NCBI RefSeq assembly: GCF_007279655.1 | Contig: NZ_QKWN01000006.1 | Coordinates: 264,033 to 328,032, forward strand | Reading direction: 5' to 3' | DNA length: 64,000 nucleotides | DNA from: Robertkochia solimangrovi | GTDB taxonomy: Bacteria; Bacteroidota; Bacteroidia; Flavobacteriales; Flavobacteriaceae | Shown here: positions 41,719 through 50,717 of the stretch, piece by piece | Position numbering within the stretch: the first letter of the stretch is position 1 | Layout: each line of letters opens with the position of its first letter | Notes under the pieces: generated by a model | Told to the model about the DNA's origin: nothing | The model's input: the letters and a program-made list of their open reading frames with translations, nothing else | The model's database searches: none | Position numbers and translations under genes: made by a program

Positions 41719-42666
41719 ATGAACGTATCAGTAGTAATACCACTACTTAACGAAGAGGAATCACTCACCGAATTATACGATTGGATCGCTAGTGTTATGC
41801 GGTCCAATCGCTTTTCTTATGAAATCATTTTCATCGACGATGGGAGTACCGACAATTCCTGGAATATCATTTCCGGTCTCAGTGCTGCTCATCCTGAAGT
41901 CAAGGCGATCCGATTCATGAAAAACTTCGGCAAATCTCAGGCGCTGCATGCGGGTTTTGAGATTGCCTCAGGCGATGTGGTGATCACCATGGATGCAGAC
42001 CTTCAGGACAATCCTGAAGAGATACCTGAACTCTATAAAATGATCAGTGAAGACCACCTGGATCTGGTCTCTGGCTGGAAAAAAAAGCGCTATGATTCCA
42101 TCATAGCCAAGAACCTGCCTTCGAAATTATTCAACTGGGCCGCACGAAGAACCTCAGGAGTACGACTTCATGATTTTAATTGCGGACTTAAAGCCTATCG
42201 TCAGGCCGTGATTAAGAACATCGATGTTCACGGAGAAATGCACCGCTACATCCCGGTACTCGCCAAAAATGCAGGGTTTAGTAAGATCGAGGAAAAGGTC
42301 GTTCAGCACCAGGCCCGAAAATATGGGAAGACCAAATTTGGAATAGAGCGATTCATCAACGGATTTCTGGATCTCATAACGATCTGGTTCATCTCCCGAT
42401 TTGGAAGACAACCCATGCACCTTTTTGGGGCACTGGGTGTGTTTATGTTCTTTATCGGTTTTAGTTTCGCTGCCTATCTGGGTATCGATAAAATGTTCTT
42501 CCATAAATCCGGAAGATTGATCACAGAACGCCCTCAATTTTACATAGCCCTTACCGCAATGATCATCGGTACCCAACTCTTTATTGCCGGCTTTCTCGGA
42601 GAACTTATCCTGCGTTCCAGAAAAACAGGGGAACGCTATCGCATTGCTGAGCGCGCAAATCTGTAA
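41719..42666 (+). CDS. Family 2 glycosyltransferase (polyprenyl-phosphate type)
   Basis: 315 residues. GT2 GT-A domain: VSVVIPLLNEEESLTELYDWI, IIFIDDGSTDNSWNII, MKNFGKSQALHAGFEIASGDVVITMDADLQDNPEEIPEL (DxD in MDADLQD), and DFNCGLKAYRQAV. Two C-terminal membrane helices (FGALGVFMFFIGFSFAAYLGI; LTAMIIGTQLFIAGFLGELILR). This is the DPM1/GtrB/ArnC-like arrangement that transfers a sugar to a polyprenyl phosphate at the inner membrane. The sugar is unknown. A DUF4199 gene precedes it and a phosphohexomutase follows. Confidence 0.9.
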   Translation: MNVSVVIPLLNEEESLTELYDWIASVMRSNRFSYEIIFIDDGSTDNSWNIISGLSAAHPEVKAIRFMKNFGKSQALHAGFEIASGDVVITMDADLQDNPEEIPELYKMISEDHLDLVSGWKKKRYDSIIAKNLPSKLFNWAARRTSGVRLHDFNCGLKAYRQAVIKNIDVHGEMHRYIPVLAKNAGFSKIEEKVVQHQARKYGKTKFGIERFINGFLDLITIWFISRFGRQPMHLFGALGVFMFFIGFSFAAYLGIDKMFFHKSGRLITERPQFYIALTAMIIGTQLFIAGFLGELILRSRKTGERYRIAERANL

Positions 42667-42706
42667 AGAAAATAGTAATTTGTTAAAGGGATAAGTTCAA
42701 TCTTAG

Positions 42707-42714
42707 TAAATTTG
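42707..42714 (+). promoter_or_regulatory. -7 promoter element of the phosphohexomutase gene
   Basis: TAAATTTG matches TAnnTTTG, 15 nt before the ATG at 42729. The nearest TTTG (42679-42682) is 24 nt away, longer than the usual spacer. Confidence 0.55.
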
Positions 42715-42728
42715 AAAAAAATAAATTC

Positions 42729-44453
42729 ATGGACATTAGCATTGACCAAATAGTAGAGAATGCCAAAAATTGGCTCGATGATTTTTTTGATGATGACACC
42801 AGAAAATCGGTGCAATCTTTGATCGATACAGATCAGGAAGAACTCAAAGAACGGTTTTATAAGAATCTGGAATTCGGAACCGGTGGAATGCGCGGTACCA
42901 TGGGGGTAGGAACCAATCGGATCAACAAATATACCCTGGGAAAGAATACTCAGGGACTCAGTAACTATCTCAAAAGAGCATTTCCAGACACGGAACTGAA
43001 AGTTGCGATCGCTTATGACTGCCGACATAACAGTGACACCCTGGCAAAAGTAGTAGCAGAGGTATTCGCTGCGAACGGCATCCGAGTTTATCTATTTTCG
43101 GAACTGCGTCCTACCCCTGAACTATCTTTTGCAGTAAAACATCTCAACTGTCAATGTGGAGTAGTATTAACTGCTTCTCACAACCCTCCTGAATACAATG
43201 GTTATAAGGTATACTGGGAAGACGGAGGCCAGATCGTTCCTCCTCAGGACGGGGAAATAATCGAAGAAATTGAAAGCCTGGACTTTAAAGACATAAAATT
43301 CAATGCCGATGCTTCACTTATCGAATTGATCGACAAAGAAGTAGATGAAGCTTTTATCAATGCATCGGTTGCTAATGGTAGTATCGGAGCCAAAGGTAAG
43401 GATGACTTTAGTATTGTATTCACTTCTCTTCACGGAACTTCCATCACCGTACTCCCGGAAACTTTAAAAAGAGCTGGCTTCAAAAATGTACATATCGTCG
43501 AAGAGCAGGCAAAACCCGATGGAAACTTCCCGACGGTTGCCTCCCCTAATCCGGAAGAACCGGCAGCACTCGAAATGGCGATGAAAAAAGCCGATGAAGT
43601 CGGTGCAGATATGGTGATCGGTACCGATCCGGATTGTGACCGACTCGGTATCGCCGTGCGAAATAATGAAGGCCAAATGACCTTGCTCAACGGAAATCAG
43701 ACCATGATCCTCATGACCCGCTTCCTCCTGGATAAATGGAAAAAAGAAGGTCGTATCAATGGCAAACAATTCATAGCTTCTACAATCGTTTCGACACCTA
43801 TGATGAAGAACCTTGCAGATGCTTACAAAGTTGATTACAAGGAAGGACTTACAGGATTCAAATGGATCGCCAAAATGATCGTGGATTTTCCTAATGAAGA
43901 ATTTATCGGAGGAGGTGAAGAAAGTTTTGGTTATATGGTTGGGGATTTCGTTCGTGATAAGGACGCTGTAACCTCTTCCCTACTGGCTTGTGAGATCGCT
44001 GCAGAAGCAAAAGCAGCCAACAGCTCCTTCTACAAAGAACTACTGAAGTGTTATTTAGATTTCGGATTCTTTAAGGAAAAACTGGTTTCCCTTACCAAGA
44101 AAGGAATGAGTGGAGCCGCTGAAATCAAACAGATGATGGTCGATTTCAGAGAAAACCCACCGGCCACTTTGGATGGGTCCAAAGTAATACGTGTAGAAGA
44201 TTATGCAGACAGCACCGCTACCGATACAGCAACAGGCACAAAAACCATCCTGGATATTCCAAAATCCAATGTACTAATTCTGATCACAGAAGACGGTACT
44301 AAGATCGCTGCCCGCCCCAGTGGTACGGAACCGAAAATAAAGTTCTATTTCAGCGTAAACGGAAAATTATCAGACCCCTCAGAATTCAAGGAAGCAGAAA
44401 AGAGCCTGAACGATAAACTCGATCGCATTATCGACGAGCTAAAGATCAAATAA
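42729..44453 (+). CDS. Phosphoglucomutase/phosphomannomutase (alpha-D-phosphohexomutase)
   Basis: 574 residues. Interconverts hexose 1- and 6-phosphates. Four family sites are visible: phosphoserine loop TASHNPPEYNGYKVYW (Ser near residue 150), metal loop GTDPDCDRLGIA, sugar loop GGGEESFGYMVG, and phosphate-binding RPSGTEPKIKFYF. Length and the N-terminal ELKERFYKNLEFGTGGMRGTMG are typical of the long PGM2-like form of Bacteroidota and eukaryotes. It would supply sugar-1-phosphates for nucleotide sugars used by the neighbouring glycosyltransferase, but the link is only positional. Confidence 0.93.
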   Translation: MDISIDQIVENAKNWLDDFFDDDTRKSVQSLIDTDQEELKERFYKNLEFGTGGMRGTMGVGTNRINKYTLGKNTQGLSNYLKRAFPDTELKVAIAYDCRHNSDTLAKVVAEVFAANGIRVYLFSELRPTPELSFAVKHLNCQCGVVLTASHNPPEYNGYKVYWEDGGQIVPPQDGEIIEEIESLDFKDIKFNADASLIELIDKEVDEAFINASVANGSIGAKGKDDFSIVFTSLHGTSITVLPETLKRAGFKNVHIVEEQAKPDGNFPTVASPNPEEPAALEMAMKKADEVGADMVIGTDPDCDRLGIAVRNNEGQMTLLNGNQTMILMTRFLLDKWKKEGRINGKQFIASTIVSTPMMKNLADAYKVDYKEGLTGFKWIAKMIVDFPNEEFIGGGEESFGYMVGDFVRDKDAVTSSLLACEIAAEAKAANSSFYKELLKCYLDFGFFKEKLVSLTKKGMSGAAEIKQMMVDFRENPPATLDGSKVIRVEDYADSTATDTATGTKTILDIPKSNVLILITEDGTKIAARPSGTEPKIKFYFSVNGKLSDPSEFKEAEKSLNDKLDRIIDELKIK

Positions 44454-44462
44454 AGACTTACA

Positions 44463-44485
44463 GATCCCGCAGTCACTGCGGGATC
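44463..44485 (+). terminator. Strong hairpin after the phosphohexomutase, terminator candidate
   Basis: A perfect 10-bp stem GATCCCGCAG/CTGCGGGATC with a TCA loop, 9 nt after the stop. The downstream run is only GTCATAT, so intrinsic termination may be incomplete and the ABC exporter could be reached by read-through. Confidence 0.6.
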
Positions 44486-44522
44486 GTCATATATCGACAA
44501 CAGGATTCACTTTTAATAAGAC

Positions 44523-46346
44523 ATGAACTATTTTAAAAAAATACTGCATTTCGCAGCGCCCTACCGCAAATACGGTATACTCAATATCTTTTTTAATATT
44601 CTTTACGCTTTGTTCAGCGCCGTCTCTTTCGTTGCGCTGATCCCAATGTTGGACGTTCTGTTCGGAGAGAATCAAAAGGTTTACAGTAAACCCGAATATA
44701 CCGGACTGGGAGATTTGAAGAATTATCTTCAGGATTACCTCAATTTCAAAGTTACCGAATTCGCCGGGGAGGATCAGATGAAAGCTTTGGTACTGGTGAT
44801 CTCACTGGTCATCGTACTATTCTTGCTTAAGAATCTGTTCAACTACCTGGCTATGTATTTCATCACCTTTCTGAGAAACGGTGTATTACGGGATATCAGA
44901 GATGCGATGTTCAAAAAGGTGACCAGTTTGCCTATCGCATACTATTCAGAAAAAAGAAAAGGAGATATTATCGCTCGTATCACCTCCGATGTGTTGGAAA
45001 TACAGCATTCTTTCCTGTCCATTCTCGAATTGATCGTTCGGGAACCCCTGACTATTCTGTTCACTATCATCGTGATGTTCGGAATAAGTACCAAACTCAC
45101 CCTTTTCGTATTCATCTTCATTCCGATTGCCGGAATGCTCATATCGCGAATCGGAAAATCTTTAAAAAAACAATCAGACAAGGCACAGAAGGAACAAGGT
45201 GACTTTTTATCCATCATCGAAGAAACACTGGGTGGCTTACGTGTTATAAAAGCTTTCAATGCCGAAGGTCGGTTCAACGAGAAGTTCGGAGCTTCCACCA
45301 CCCGATTCTTCAGGTTTTCCAACAGTGTCCTGAACCGCCAGAATCTGGCTTCTCCTACCAGCGAATTTCTGGGTATTCTGGTTATAGGAATACTCCTATG
45401 GTTTGGCGGTAAAATGGTTTTGATCGACAAAACCCTTGACCCCTCTTCTTTTATCGCCTATATGGGTCTTGCCTATAATATTCTGACTCCTGCAAAATCC
45501 ATCAGTAAAGCTTCTTACGGAGTTAAGAAAGGGAATGCTGCCGCTGAAAGAGTACTGGAGGTCCTGGAAACAGAAAACACCATTAAGGATGCGCCGGATG
45601 CCATCATAAAATCTGAATTTGAAGATAAGATCACTATTGAAAAAATAAGTTTCGCATATGAAGATGATCTTGTTCTGAAAGAATTCAGTCTGGACATCCC
45701 CAAAGGAAGTACCGTTGCCCTGGTCGGTCAATCCGGAAGTGGAAAAAGTACAATTGCAAATCTTGTAACCCGTTTTTATGATGTTAATCAGGGAGCCATC
45801 AAGATCGATGGAACTGACATCAGAAACATCACTAAATCCAGCCTGCGAGAATTGATGGGAATCGTAACTCAGGATAGCATCCTTTTTAATGATTCCGTCG
45901 CTAACAATATCCGTCTGGGAAAACCCGATGCCACCATGGAAGAGATCGAAGAGGCAGCAAAAATCGCAAATGCCTACGATTTCATCATGGATCTTCCCGA
46001 AAAGTTCGATACTAATATCGGAGATTCCGGTGGTAAATTAAGCGGTGGACAAAAACAACGTTTATCCATCGCCAGAGCGGTACTTAAAAACCCTCCGATC
46101 ATGATTCTGGACGAAGCTACTTCAGCACTGGATACCGAAAGTGAAAAACTCGTACAGGTAGCTCTCGAGAATATGATGCGTAACCGTACCTCCATCGTGA
46201 TCGCTCACCGTCTTTCTACTATTCAAAATGCAGATCAGATCATTGTCATGCAAAAAGGGAAGATCGTGGAACAGGGCGACCATCAGAAATTGCTGGAAAA
46301 TGGCAATGTCTATAAAAAACTCGTGGAAATGCAATCATTCGGGTAG
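44523..46346 (+). CDS. ABC exporter, MsbA-like (fused membrane and ATPase domains)
   Basis: 607 residues. An N-terminal six-helix export domain (about 1-330; LIPMLDVLFGE, ISLVIVLFLLKNLFNYLAMYF, IPIAGMLISRIGKSLKK) is followed by the ATPase: Walker A VGQSGSGKST, Q-loop VTQDSILFNDSV, signature LSGGQKQR, Walker B IMILDEATSALD and the switch His in IAHRLST. Likely a homodimeric lipid or lipid A flippase (MsbA type), though multidrug exporters share this pattern. A terminator follows. Confidence 0.88.
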   Translation: MNYFKKILHFAAPYRKYGILNIFFNILYALFSAVSFVALIPMLDVLFGENQKVYSKPEYTGLGDLKNYLQDYLNFKVTEFAGEDQMKALVLVISLVIVLFLLKNLFNYLAMYFITFLRNGVLRDIRDAMFKKVTSLPIAYYSEKRKGDIIARITSDVLEIQHSFLSILELIVREPLTILFTIIVMFGISTKLTLFVFIFIPIAGMLISRIGKSLKKQSDKAQKEQGDFLSIIEETLGGLRVIKAFNAEGRFNEKFGASTTRFFRFSNSVLNRQNLASPTSEFLGILVIGILLWFGGKMVLIDKTLDPSSFIAYMGLAYNILTPAKSISKASYGVKKGNAAAERVLEVLETENTIKDAPDAIIKSEFEDKITIEKISFAYEDDLVLKEFSLDIPKGSTVALVGQSGSGKSTIANLVTRFYDVNQGAIKIDGTDIRNITKSSLRELMGIVTQDSILFNDSVANNIRLGKPDATMEEIEEAAKIANAYDFIMDLPEKFDTNIGDSGGKLSGGQKQRLSIARAVLKNPPIMILDEATSALDTESEKLVQVALENMMRNRTSIVIAHRLSTIQNADQIIVMQKGKIVEQGDHQKLLENGNVYKKLVEMQSFG

Positions 46347-46377
46347 ACCCTACCGAATTATGTTAAAAGATCTAATG

Positions 46378-46415
46378 AACCAGACAATGACTCAAACATT
46401 TGTCTGGTTTATTGT
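46378..46415 (+). terminator. Terminator of the ABC exporter gene
   Basis: A perfect 10-bp stem AACCAGACAA/TTGTCTGGTT (46378-46387 with 46400-46409) with a T-rich tail (TTTATTGTTT), 31 nt after the stop. Confidence 0.75.
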
Positions 46416-46609
46416 TTATGGAGATTATCGATCAAACAAAATGTGCTATCCGGTGAGGGTCATTCCTACATACAAAACAGGCTCCTGCGATCAAGTGATC
46501 TGCAAACGCCCTGGTATACACCAGCGAACTTCACGGGCTCTTTAACATTATTCATCATTCATTTTAAACCTTTTTATTAATTTGTAGTCTTACTTTAAAA
46601 TCCTATTGA

Positions 46610-47152
46610 TTGGAGGCGCAGGAACTGGTAAACGAATTACAGGATAAACGAACGCAGGAAGCAGCGTTCCGCAAGCTTGTACAACTCTATAAAGAAAGGT
46701 TGTACTGGCATATCCGTCGGATCGTACTTGATCATCACGATACCGACGATGTACTGCAAAATACGTTTATCAAAGTGTACACCAACATCAATGGTTTCAG
46801 AGGAGAGAGTTCGATCTATTCCTGGATGTACAGGATCGCCACTAATGAAGCAATCAGTTTTCTGAATGCTCAGGCACGAAAGAACAATATAACCAATGAG
46901 GAACTCAAGAGTCAGAAGATCAAAAACCTCAGAGCCGATGTATATTTTGAAGGAGATGAAATACAGTACAAATTACAGGAAGCATTAGCGCAGTTACCTG
47001 AAAAACAATTGTTGGTTTTTAACATGCGTTATTACGATGAAATGAAGTATGAGGATATATCCAGAATACTCCATACATCCGTGGGAGCCTTAAAAGCATC
47101 CTATCATCATGCAGCAAAAAAAATTGAAGAATATCTGAAAAACACAGATTGA
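46610..47152 (+). CDS. ECF-type sigma-70 factor
   Basis: 180 residues. The start codon is TTG at 46610: an in-frame TGA lies immediately before it and the first Met is far inside region 2. Region 2: FRKLVQLYKERLYWHIRRIVLDHHDTDDVLQNTFIKVYTNINGFRGESSIYSWMYRIATNEAISFL. Region 4: LQEALAQLPEKQLLVFNMRYYDEMKYEDISRILHTSVGALKASYHHAAKKIEEYL. First gene of a three-gene set with a membrane protein and a Spy-like periplasmic protein, which fits a sigma/anti-sigma/sensor module. Spacing to the next gene is only 2 nt. Confidence 0.92.
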   Translation: MEAQELVNELQDKRTQEAAFRKLVQLYKERLYWHIRRIVLDHHDTDDVLQNTFIKVYTNINGFRGESSIYSWMYRIATNEAISFLNAQARKNNITNEELKSQKIKNLRADVYFEGDEIQYKLQEALAQLPEKQLLVFNMRYYDEMKYEDISRILHTSVGALKASYHHAAKKIEEYLKNTD

Positions 47153-47154
47153 AA

Positions 47155-47679
47155 ATGATACCCGAAGATCTAAATAATAAAAATAAAGGGTTTAAAGTTC
47201 CCGACGATTATTTTCGGGACTTTGAAGATGACCTCTTGAGCCGTGCGCGACTTAAGGATTCTCTTCCCGATGACGAAGGTTTTAAGGTCAACCCCGCATA
47301 CTGGGATCGGTTTGAAAAGGAATTGTTCGAAAAGATCGAATCTAAGAAATCCGGACGTGTTATTTCCCTCTACAAAATACTTGGTCCGGTTGCAGCGGCG
47401 GTCATCGTTATTGTAATGACTGTATATTTTACCCGTAACGATAATTTCCCTTCCGCGCAGGATGCTGTGGCTTCCGGAAATGAAACAGAATCAAGCCTTG
47501 AATCTGACTATCTGGATTTCATTCCTTATAGTCTACTTTTTGAAGACATAGACGCTCAGGATCTGGAGGAGTTATCTCTAACAAAAGAACTGGTAGATGA
47601 GGATGCTATTCTCGATTACCTTTATGATAACACAGACATTTACAATGTCGTAAGCTTTGAAAATTTAAATGAAAATTAA
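47155..47679 (+). CDS. Single-pass membrane protein, putative anti-sigma factor
   Basis: 174 residues from ATG 47155; a TTG at 47149 overlapping the sigma stop is an alternative. Cytoplasmic N-terminus with two similar motifs, GFKVPDDYFRDFEDDLLSRA and GFKVNPAYWDRFEKELFEKI. One membrane helix (ILGPVAAAVIVIVMTVYF, about 74-92) and an acidic exported C-terminus (DIDAQDLEELSLTKELVDEDAILDYLYDNTDIY). No known anti-sigma domain was recognised, but the topology and position directly after the ECF sigma gene fit that role. Function is inferred from context only. Confidence 0.75.
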   Translation: MIPEDLNNKNKGFKVPDDYFRDFEDDLLSRARLKDSLPDDEGFKVNPAYWDRFEKELFEKIESKKSGRVISLYKILGPVAAAVIVIVMTVYFTRNDNFPSAQDAVASGNETESSLESDYLDFIPYSLLFEDIDAQDLEELSLTKELVDEDAILDYLYDNTDIYNVVSFENLNEN

Positions 47680-47695
47680 AAAACAACATACGATC

Positions 47696-48139
47696 ATGAA
47701 ATATATCCTAACTGCAATGGTCATCCTATTTTGCTTTTCCGGCCAGGCTCAGGAAAGCAAGCGTGATAAGATCAGAGCCATGAAGGTTGCCTTCATCACC
47801 GAAAAGCTGGAACTCTCTTCCGCTGAAGCGGAGAAATTCTGGCCAGTTCACAATAAATACGATGATCTCCTATTTCAACTCAAAGTTCGGGAACATGGAA
47901 AATTAATGCGAGACCTTCGCAAAAGTGGATTGTCAGGAATCACCGATCAGGAATCCAGAGAAATATCAAAGCAATTAAAGACACTGGAGACCAAAATCTT
48001 TGAGACTGAACAAGCCTACTATGACAATGTAGAAAAAGTGCTTTCTTCCAAAAAGGCTATCTATCTCAGAGTTTTAGAGGAAGATTTTAAACGAGAACTC
48101 TACAGGCAATTAAAGGAAATGCATCGAAAAAAAGAATAA
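47696..48139 (+). CDS. Spy/CpxP-like periplasmic protein (sensor of ECF-type sigma factor)
   Basis: 147 residues from ATG 47696, chosen because it gives a clean signal peptide (MKYILTAMVILFCFSGQAQ); the frame opens 27 nt earlier inside the previous gene. The mature part is all helical and highly charged: KRDKIRAMKVAFITEKLELSSAEAEKFWPVHNKYDDLLFQL, KLMRDLRKSGL, ISKQLKTLETKIFETEQAYYDNVEKVLSSKKAIYLRVLEEDFKRELYRQL. The pattern LELSSAEAEKFWPV resembles the LT/Q motifs of Spy-like chaperones. In flavobacteria such proteins are annotated as sensors for the linked sigma factor; the mechanism is not established. A strong terminator follows. Confidence 0.8.
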   Translation: MKYILTAMVILFCFSGQAQESKRDKIRAMKVAFITEKLELSSAEAEKFWPVHNKYDDLLFQLKVREHGKLMRDLRKSGLSGITDQESREISKQLKTLETKIFETEQAYYDNVEKVLSSKKAIYLRVLEEDFKRELYRQLKEMHRKKE

Positions 48140-48148
48140 ATTGAAATC

Positions 48149-48182
48149 CACCGGTTAAAGAAATTTAACCGGTGTTTTTTTT
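48149..48182 (+). terminator. Terminator of the ECF sigma operon
   Basis: A perfect 11-bp stem CACCGGTTAAA/TTTAACCGGTG (48149-48159 with 48164-48174), a 4-nt loop and T8, 9 nt after the last stop codon. Confidence 0.9.
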
Positions 48183-48210
48183 TAGGATTGTCTCCGGATA
48201 AGCTCCTGGA

Positions 48211-49242
48211 TTATTTGAATTCAAGCCTGGATATTCGATCCTTTCCTGCGGCATAAGCCGTGGAATCTGTATCGAATCTTAACGTATAAAAACCTTCATC
48301 AGATAATTTTATCCATGAATCGCCTGCAGTAGAAGAATAATAGATTCCATTGAATCCAACCGCTACCAATTCAGAGGCCTGACCTCCGGGTACATATTGT
48401 ACACAAGAAAGGTATCCGGGTTCAATTCCATCGGCAACGGTTTTCCAAGTCTTACCTCCATCAGTTGTTTTAAGCTTATTGGCAGTATTTCCTGTAGGCT
48501 CGGTATAATCGCCTCCTATAGCAAATCCGTTCATAGCATCATAAAAGGCCACTGAATACATTCCCGTAGTTTCCTTGCCTTTAACCACTGGCACCTCGAT
48601 CGATTCCCAGGTCTGTCCTCGGTCTGCAGAATGCAGAATCCTCGATTCAACACCACCGGTGGCGATCCAGGCATGATCCCCATTGACAGCAATATTGGTA
48701 TTACTGGCTGCAAATGCACCTTCCTTATCGGATGCCGGTAATTTTTCACATGGCACTTTGGCCCATGTATTACCGCCGTCACGGGTAACGATCACAGACA
48801 TACAACCACCTACAGGATCACCCACGGCAATACCGTCCAAATCATCCCAAAAGGTCATCGCATCATAAAAAACACCTTCACCCTCTTCCTTATAAACCAG
48901 TTCCATCTTACCCTGATCACCCGTTTTAAACAACAAAGCAGGACTTTCGATCGATAATACGAAGAAATCATTTGAAGTAGCAGCCACGGCTCTGAACTGC
49001 AATTTCAGAGAGTCGTGTTCGATCTTTGAGGTTCGAACCAGATTCCTGGAATTATCATAAAGACCATATAGATTATCGGTACCTGCAAAACCGAGATTCT
49101 TACCCATCATCGTTATGGCCCGAATACTCACGCTGTCTTCATAAACAGGTTCGATTTTTACCGTGGTATAATTATTTTTTACAGATTCGGTTTTACCGGC
49201 ACAAGAGGCCAGAAGACATAAAAGTAGGATGTATCGGATCAT
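48211..49242 (-). CDS. YCF48/BNR-repeat-like lipoprotein
   Basis: 343 residues from ATG 49242 (MIRYILLLCLLASCAGK, lipobox); the frame upstream to 49302 lies in the rsmB promoter. A beta-propeller of the YCF48/sialidase-like type: MTFWDDLDGIAVGDPVGG, IVTRDGGNTWAKVPCEKLP, ILHSADRGQTWESIEV, KLKTTDGGKTWKTVADG and YYSSTAGDSWIKLSDEGFYTLRF, with Asp-box signatures (SxDxGxTW). Known YCF48 helps photosystem II assembly, which cannot apply here; in Bacteroidota such proteins are called oxidoreductases without proof. Function unknown. Confidence 0.82.
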   Translation of the reverse strand: MIRYILLLCLLASCAGKTESVKNNYTTVKIEPVYEDSVSIRAITMMGKNLGFAGTDNLYGLYDNSRNLVRTSKIEHDSLKLQFRAVAATSNDFFVLSIESPALLFKTGDQGKMELVYKEEGEGVFYDAMTFWDDLDGIAVGDPVGGCMSVIVTRDGGNTWAKVPCEKLPASDKEGAFAASNTNIAVNGDHAWIATGGVESRILHSADRGQTWESIEVPVVKGKETTGMYSVAFYDAMNGFAIGGDYTEPTGNTANKLKTTDGGKTWKTVADGIEPGYLSCVQYVPGGQASELVAVGFNGIYYSSTAGDSWIKLSDEGFYTLRFDTDSTAYAAGKDRISRLEFK

Positions 49243-49287
49243 AATCAGAATTTGGACTAAAAATAAGTTTAATAGCCGACAAAGCAA

Positions 49288-49295
49288 TACCTTTG
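49288..49295 (+). promoter_or_regulatory. -7 promoter element of rsmB
   Basis: TACCTTTG fits TAnnTTTG and ends 18 nt before the rsmB ATG at 49314, which leaves only a very short leader. This supports the 49314 start over an upstream open frame. Confidence 0.65.
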
Positions 49296-49313
49296 CGGTC
49301 AATTTTATTTTTT

Positions 49314-50528
49314 ATGAAACTTCACAGAAATCTGGTTTTTGCAGTAATCGACGGATTGAACGAAATATTCAACGGAGACAAATATGCCGATAAGGTGGTG
49401 GAACAATTACTCAAACGCGATAAAAGATGGGGTGCCCGTGATCGTGGATTCATCGCGGAAACAACCTATGATATCGTTCGTTGGAAAAGACTTTATGCTG
49501 CTATCGCCGATGTAAATGAACCCTTCAGCCGCGAAAACCTCTGGAGAATCTTTGGAGTTTGGGCTGTCTTAAGAGGTATACGCCTTCCCGACTGGCCGCA
49601 TTTAAAGGACACCCCTTCCCGAAGAATCAAAGGTAGATTTGATGAACTTTCCAAGATCAGAAAATATCGCGAATCCATCCCTGACTGGATGGATGAACTG
49701 GGCGTTAAGGAACTCGGTGAAAAGGTTTGGACCAAAGAACTCAATGCGCTCAATGAACAAGCCGATGTGATCATAAGAGCTAACTCGCTCAAAACCGATG
49801 TAAATTCATTACAAAAAAGACTTCTTGAAGAAGATATTCAATCGAAACCGCTAAAAGGATACCCGGACGCACTGGTGTTAGCGGAAAGGGCAAATATCTT
49901 TAAAACGGAAGCATTTCAGCAAGGCCTCTTTGAAGTACAGGACGCATCTTCCCAACTGGTGGCCGATTTTGTGGATGCTGCTCCGGGAATGCGAGTGGTT
50001 GATACCTGTGCAGGTGCCGGGGGGAAAACACTTCACCTCGCTGCCAGAATGGAAAACAAAGGTCAGATCATTGCGATGGATATATTCGGAAACAAACTTT
50101 CCGAACTCAAACGAAGAGCCCGAAGAAATGGAGCGCACAATGTTGAAACGCGTGTGATCGACTCATCAAAAGTGATCAAAAAATTAAAGGAAAGTGCAGA
50201 CAGAGTATTGATCGATGCTCCCTGTAGCGGACTCGGCGTATTGAGAAGAAATCCTGATGCGAAATGGAAACTGCAACCCGAATTTCTGGATTCTATAAAA
50301 GAAACTCAGCAACAGATCCTGAAAGATTACTCAACCATGGTTAAAAAGGGAGGTAAAATGGTCTATGCTACCTGCTCGATCCTTCCTTCAGAAAATCGCG
50401 CTCAGGTAGAACAATTCCTTAAATCGGAATCCGGGGCTAATTTCAAACTGGTAAAAGACAAAAGTATCCTTGCTTCAGAAGCCGGATTTGACGGTTTCTA
50501 TATGGCCCTGCTCGAAAAAAAGGATTAA
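49314..50528 (+). CDS. rsmB: RsmB-type rRNA (cytosine-C5) methyltransferase
   Basis: 404 residues from ATG 49314. N-terminal NusB-like domain (about 1-130), then the SAM-dependent methyltransferase: motif I VVDTCAGAGGKTLHLAARM, IIAMDIFGNKLSELKRRA, catalytic region IDAPCSGLGVLRRNPDAKW (Cys near 303) and YATCSILPSENRAQ (Cys near 352). The pair of Cys is the hallmark of RNA m5C methyltransferases of the NOP2/RsmB type. Position C967 of 16S rRNA is the classical target. Confidence 0.9.
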   Translation: MKLHRNLVFAVIDGLNEIFNGDKYADKVVEQLLKRDKRWGARDRGFIAETTYDIVRWKRLYAAIADVNEPFSRENLWRIFGVWAVLRGIRLPDWPHLKDTPSRRIKGRFDELSKIRKYRESIPDWMDELGVKELGEKVWTKELNALNEQADVIIRANSLKTDVNSLQKRLLEEDIQSKPLKGYPDALVLAERANIFKTEAFQQGLFEVQDASSQLVADFVDAAPGMRVVDTCAGAGGKTLHLAARMENKGQIIAMDIFGNKLSELKRRARRNGAHNVETRVIDSSKVIKKLKESADRVLIDAPCSGLGVLRRNPDAKWKLQPEFLDSIKETQQQILKDYSTMVKKGGKMVYATCSILPSENRAQVEQFLKSESGANFKLVKDKSILASEAGFDGFYMALLEKKD

Positions 50529-50666
50529 GCAGAAAGCACAAAAGACAGGTATAACTTTACGCAAACGCTAATACATTGCGTTTCAACTGGTTTAACAATA
50601 GTTAAACATCAGCATACAATTCGTATTTACCACTATAAAATAGGCGGAAATTTAAACGGAAAATTT

Positions 50667-50674
50667 TACCTTTG
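50667..50674 (+). promoter_or_regulatory. -7 promoter element of purL
   Basis: TACCTTTG matches TAnnTTTG, 58 nt before the purL ATG. No clear -33 box. Confidence 0.6.
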
Positions 50675-50695
50675 CGCTTTCAATAAAAAATTATC

Positions 50696-50717
50696 AGTTC
50701 GCTACCTAAAGCGGACT
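50696..50717 (+). other. Hairpin in the purL leader
   Basis: AGTTCGCT and AGCGGACT can form an 8-bp stem (one G-U) around a 6-nt loop, lying between the promoter and the ATG, 15 nt before the start codon. No T-run follows, so it is not a terminator. It might modulate translation or bind a regulator; no known purine or PRPP riboswitch motif was seen. Confidence 0.4.

Noticed and set aside
44463-44485. Hairpin as a definite terminator
   Set aside because: The stem is perfect, but the T-run is poor, so it is listed only as a terminator candidate.
46416-46609. Possible small gene or regulatory RNA upstream of the ECF sigma gene
   Set aside because: The only frame there continues from inside the ABC exporter in another phase and has no start signal; no conserved RNA motif was recognised.
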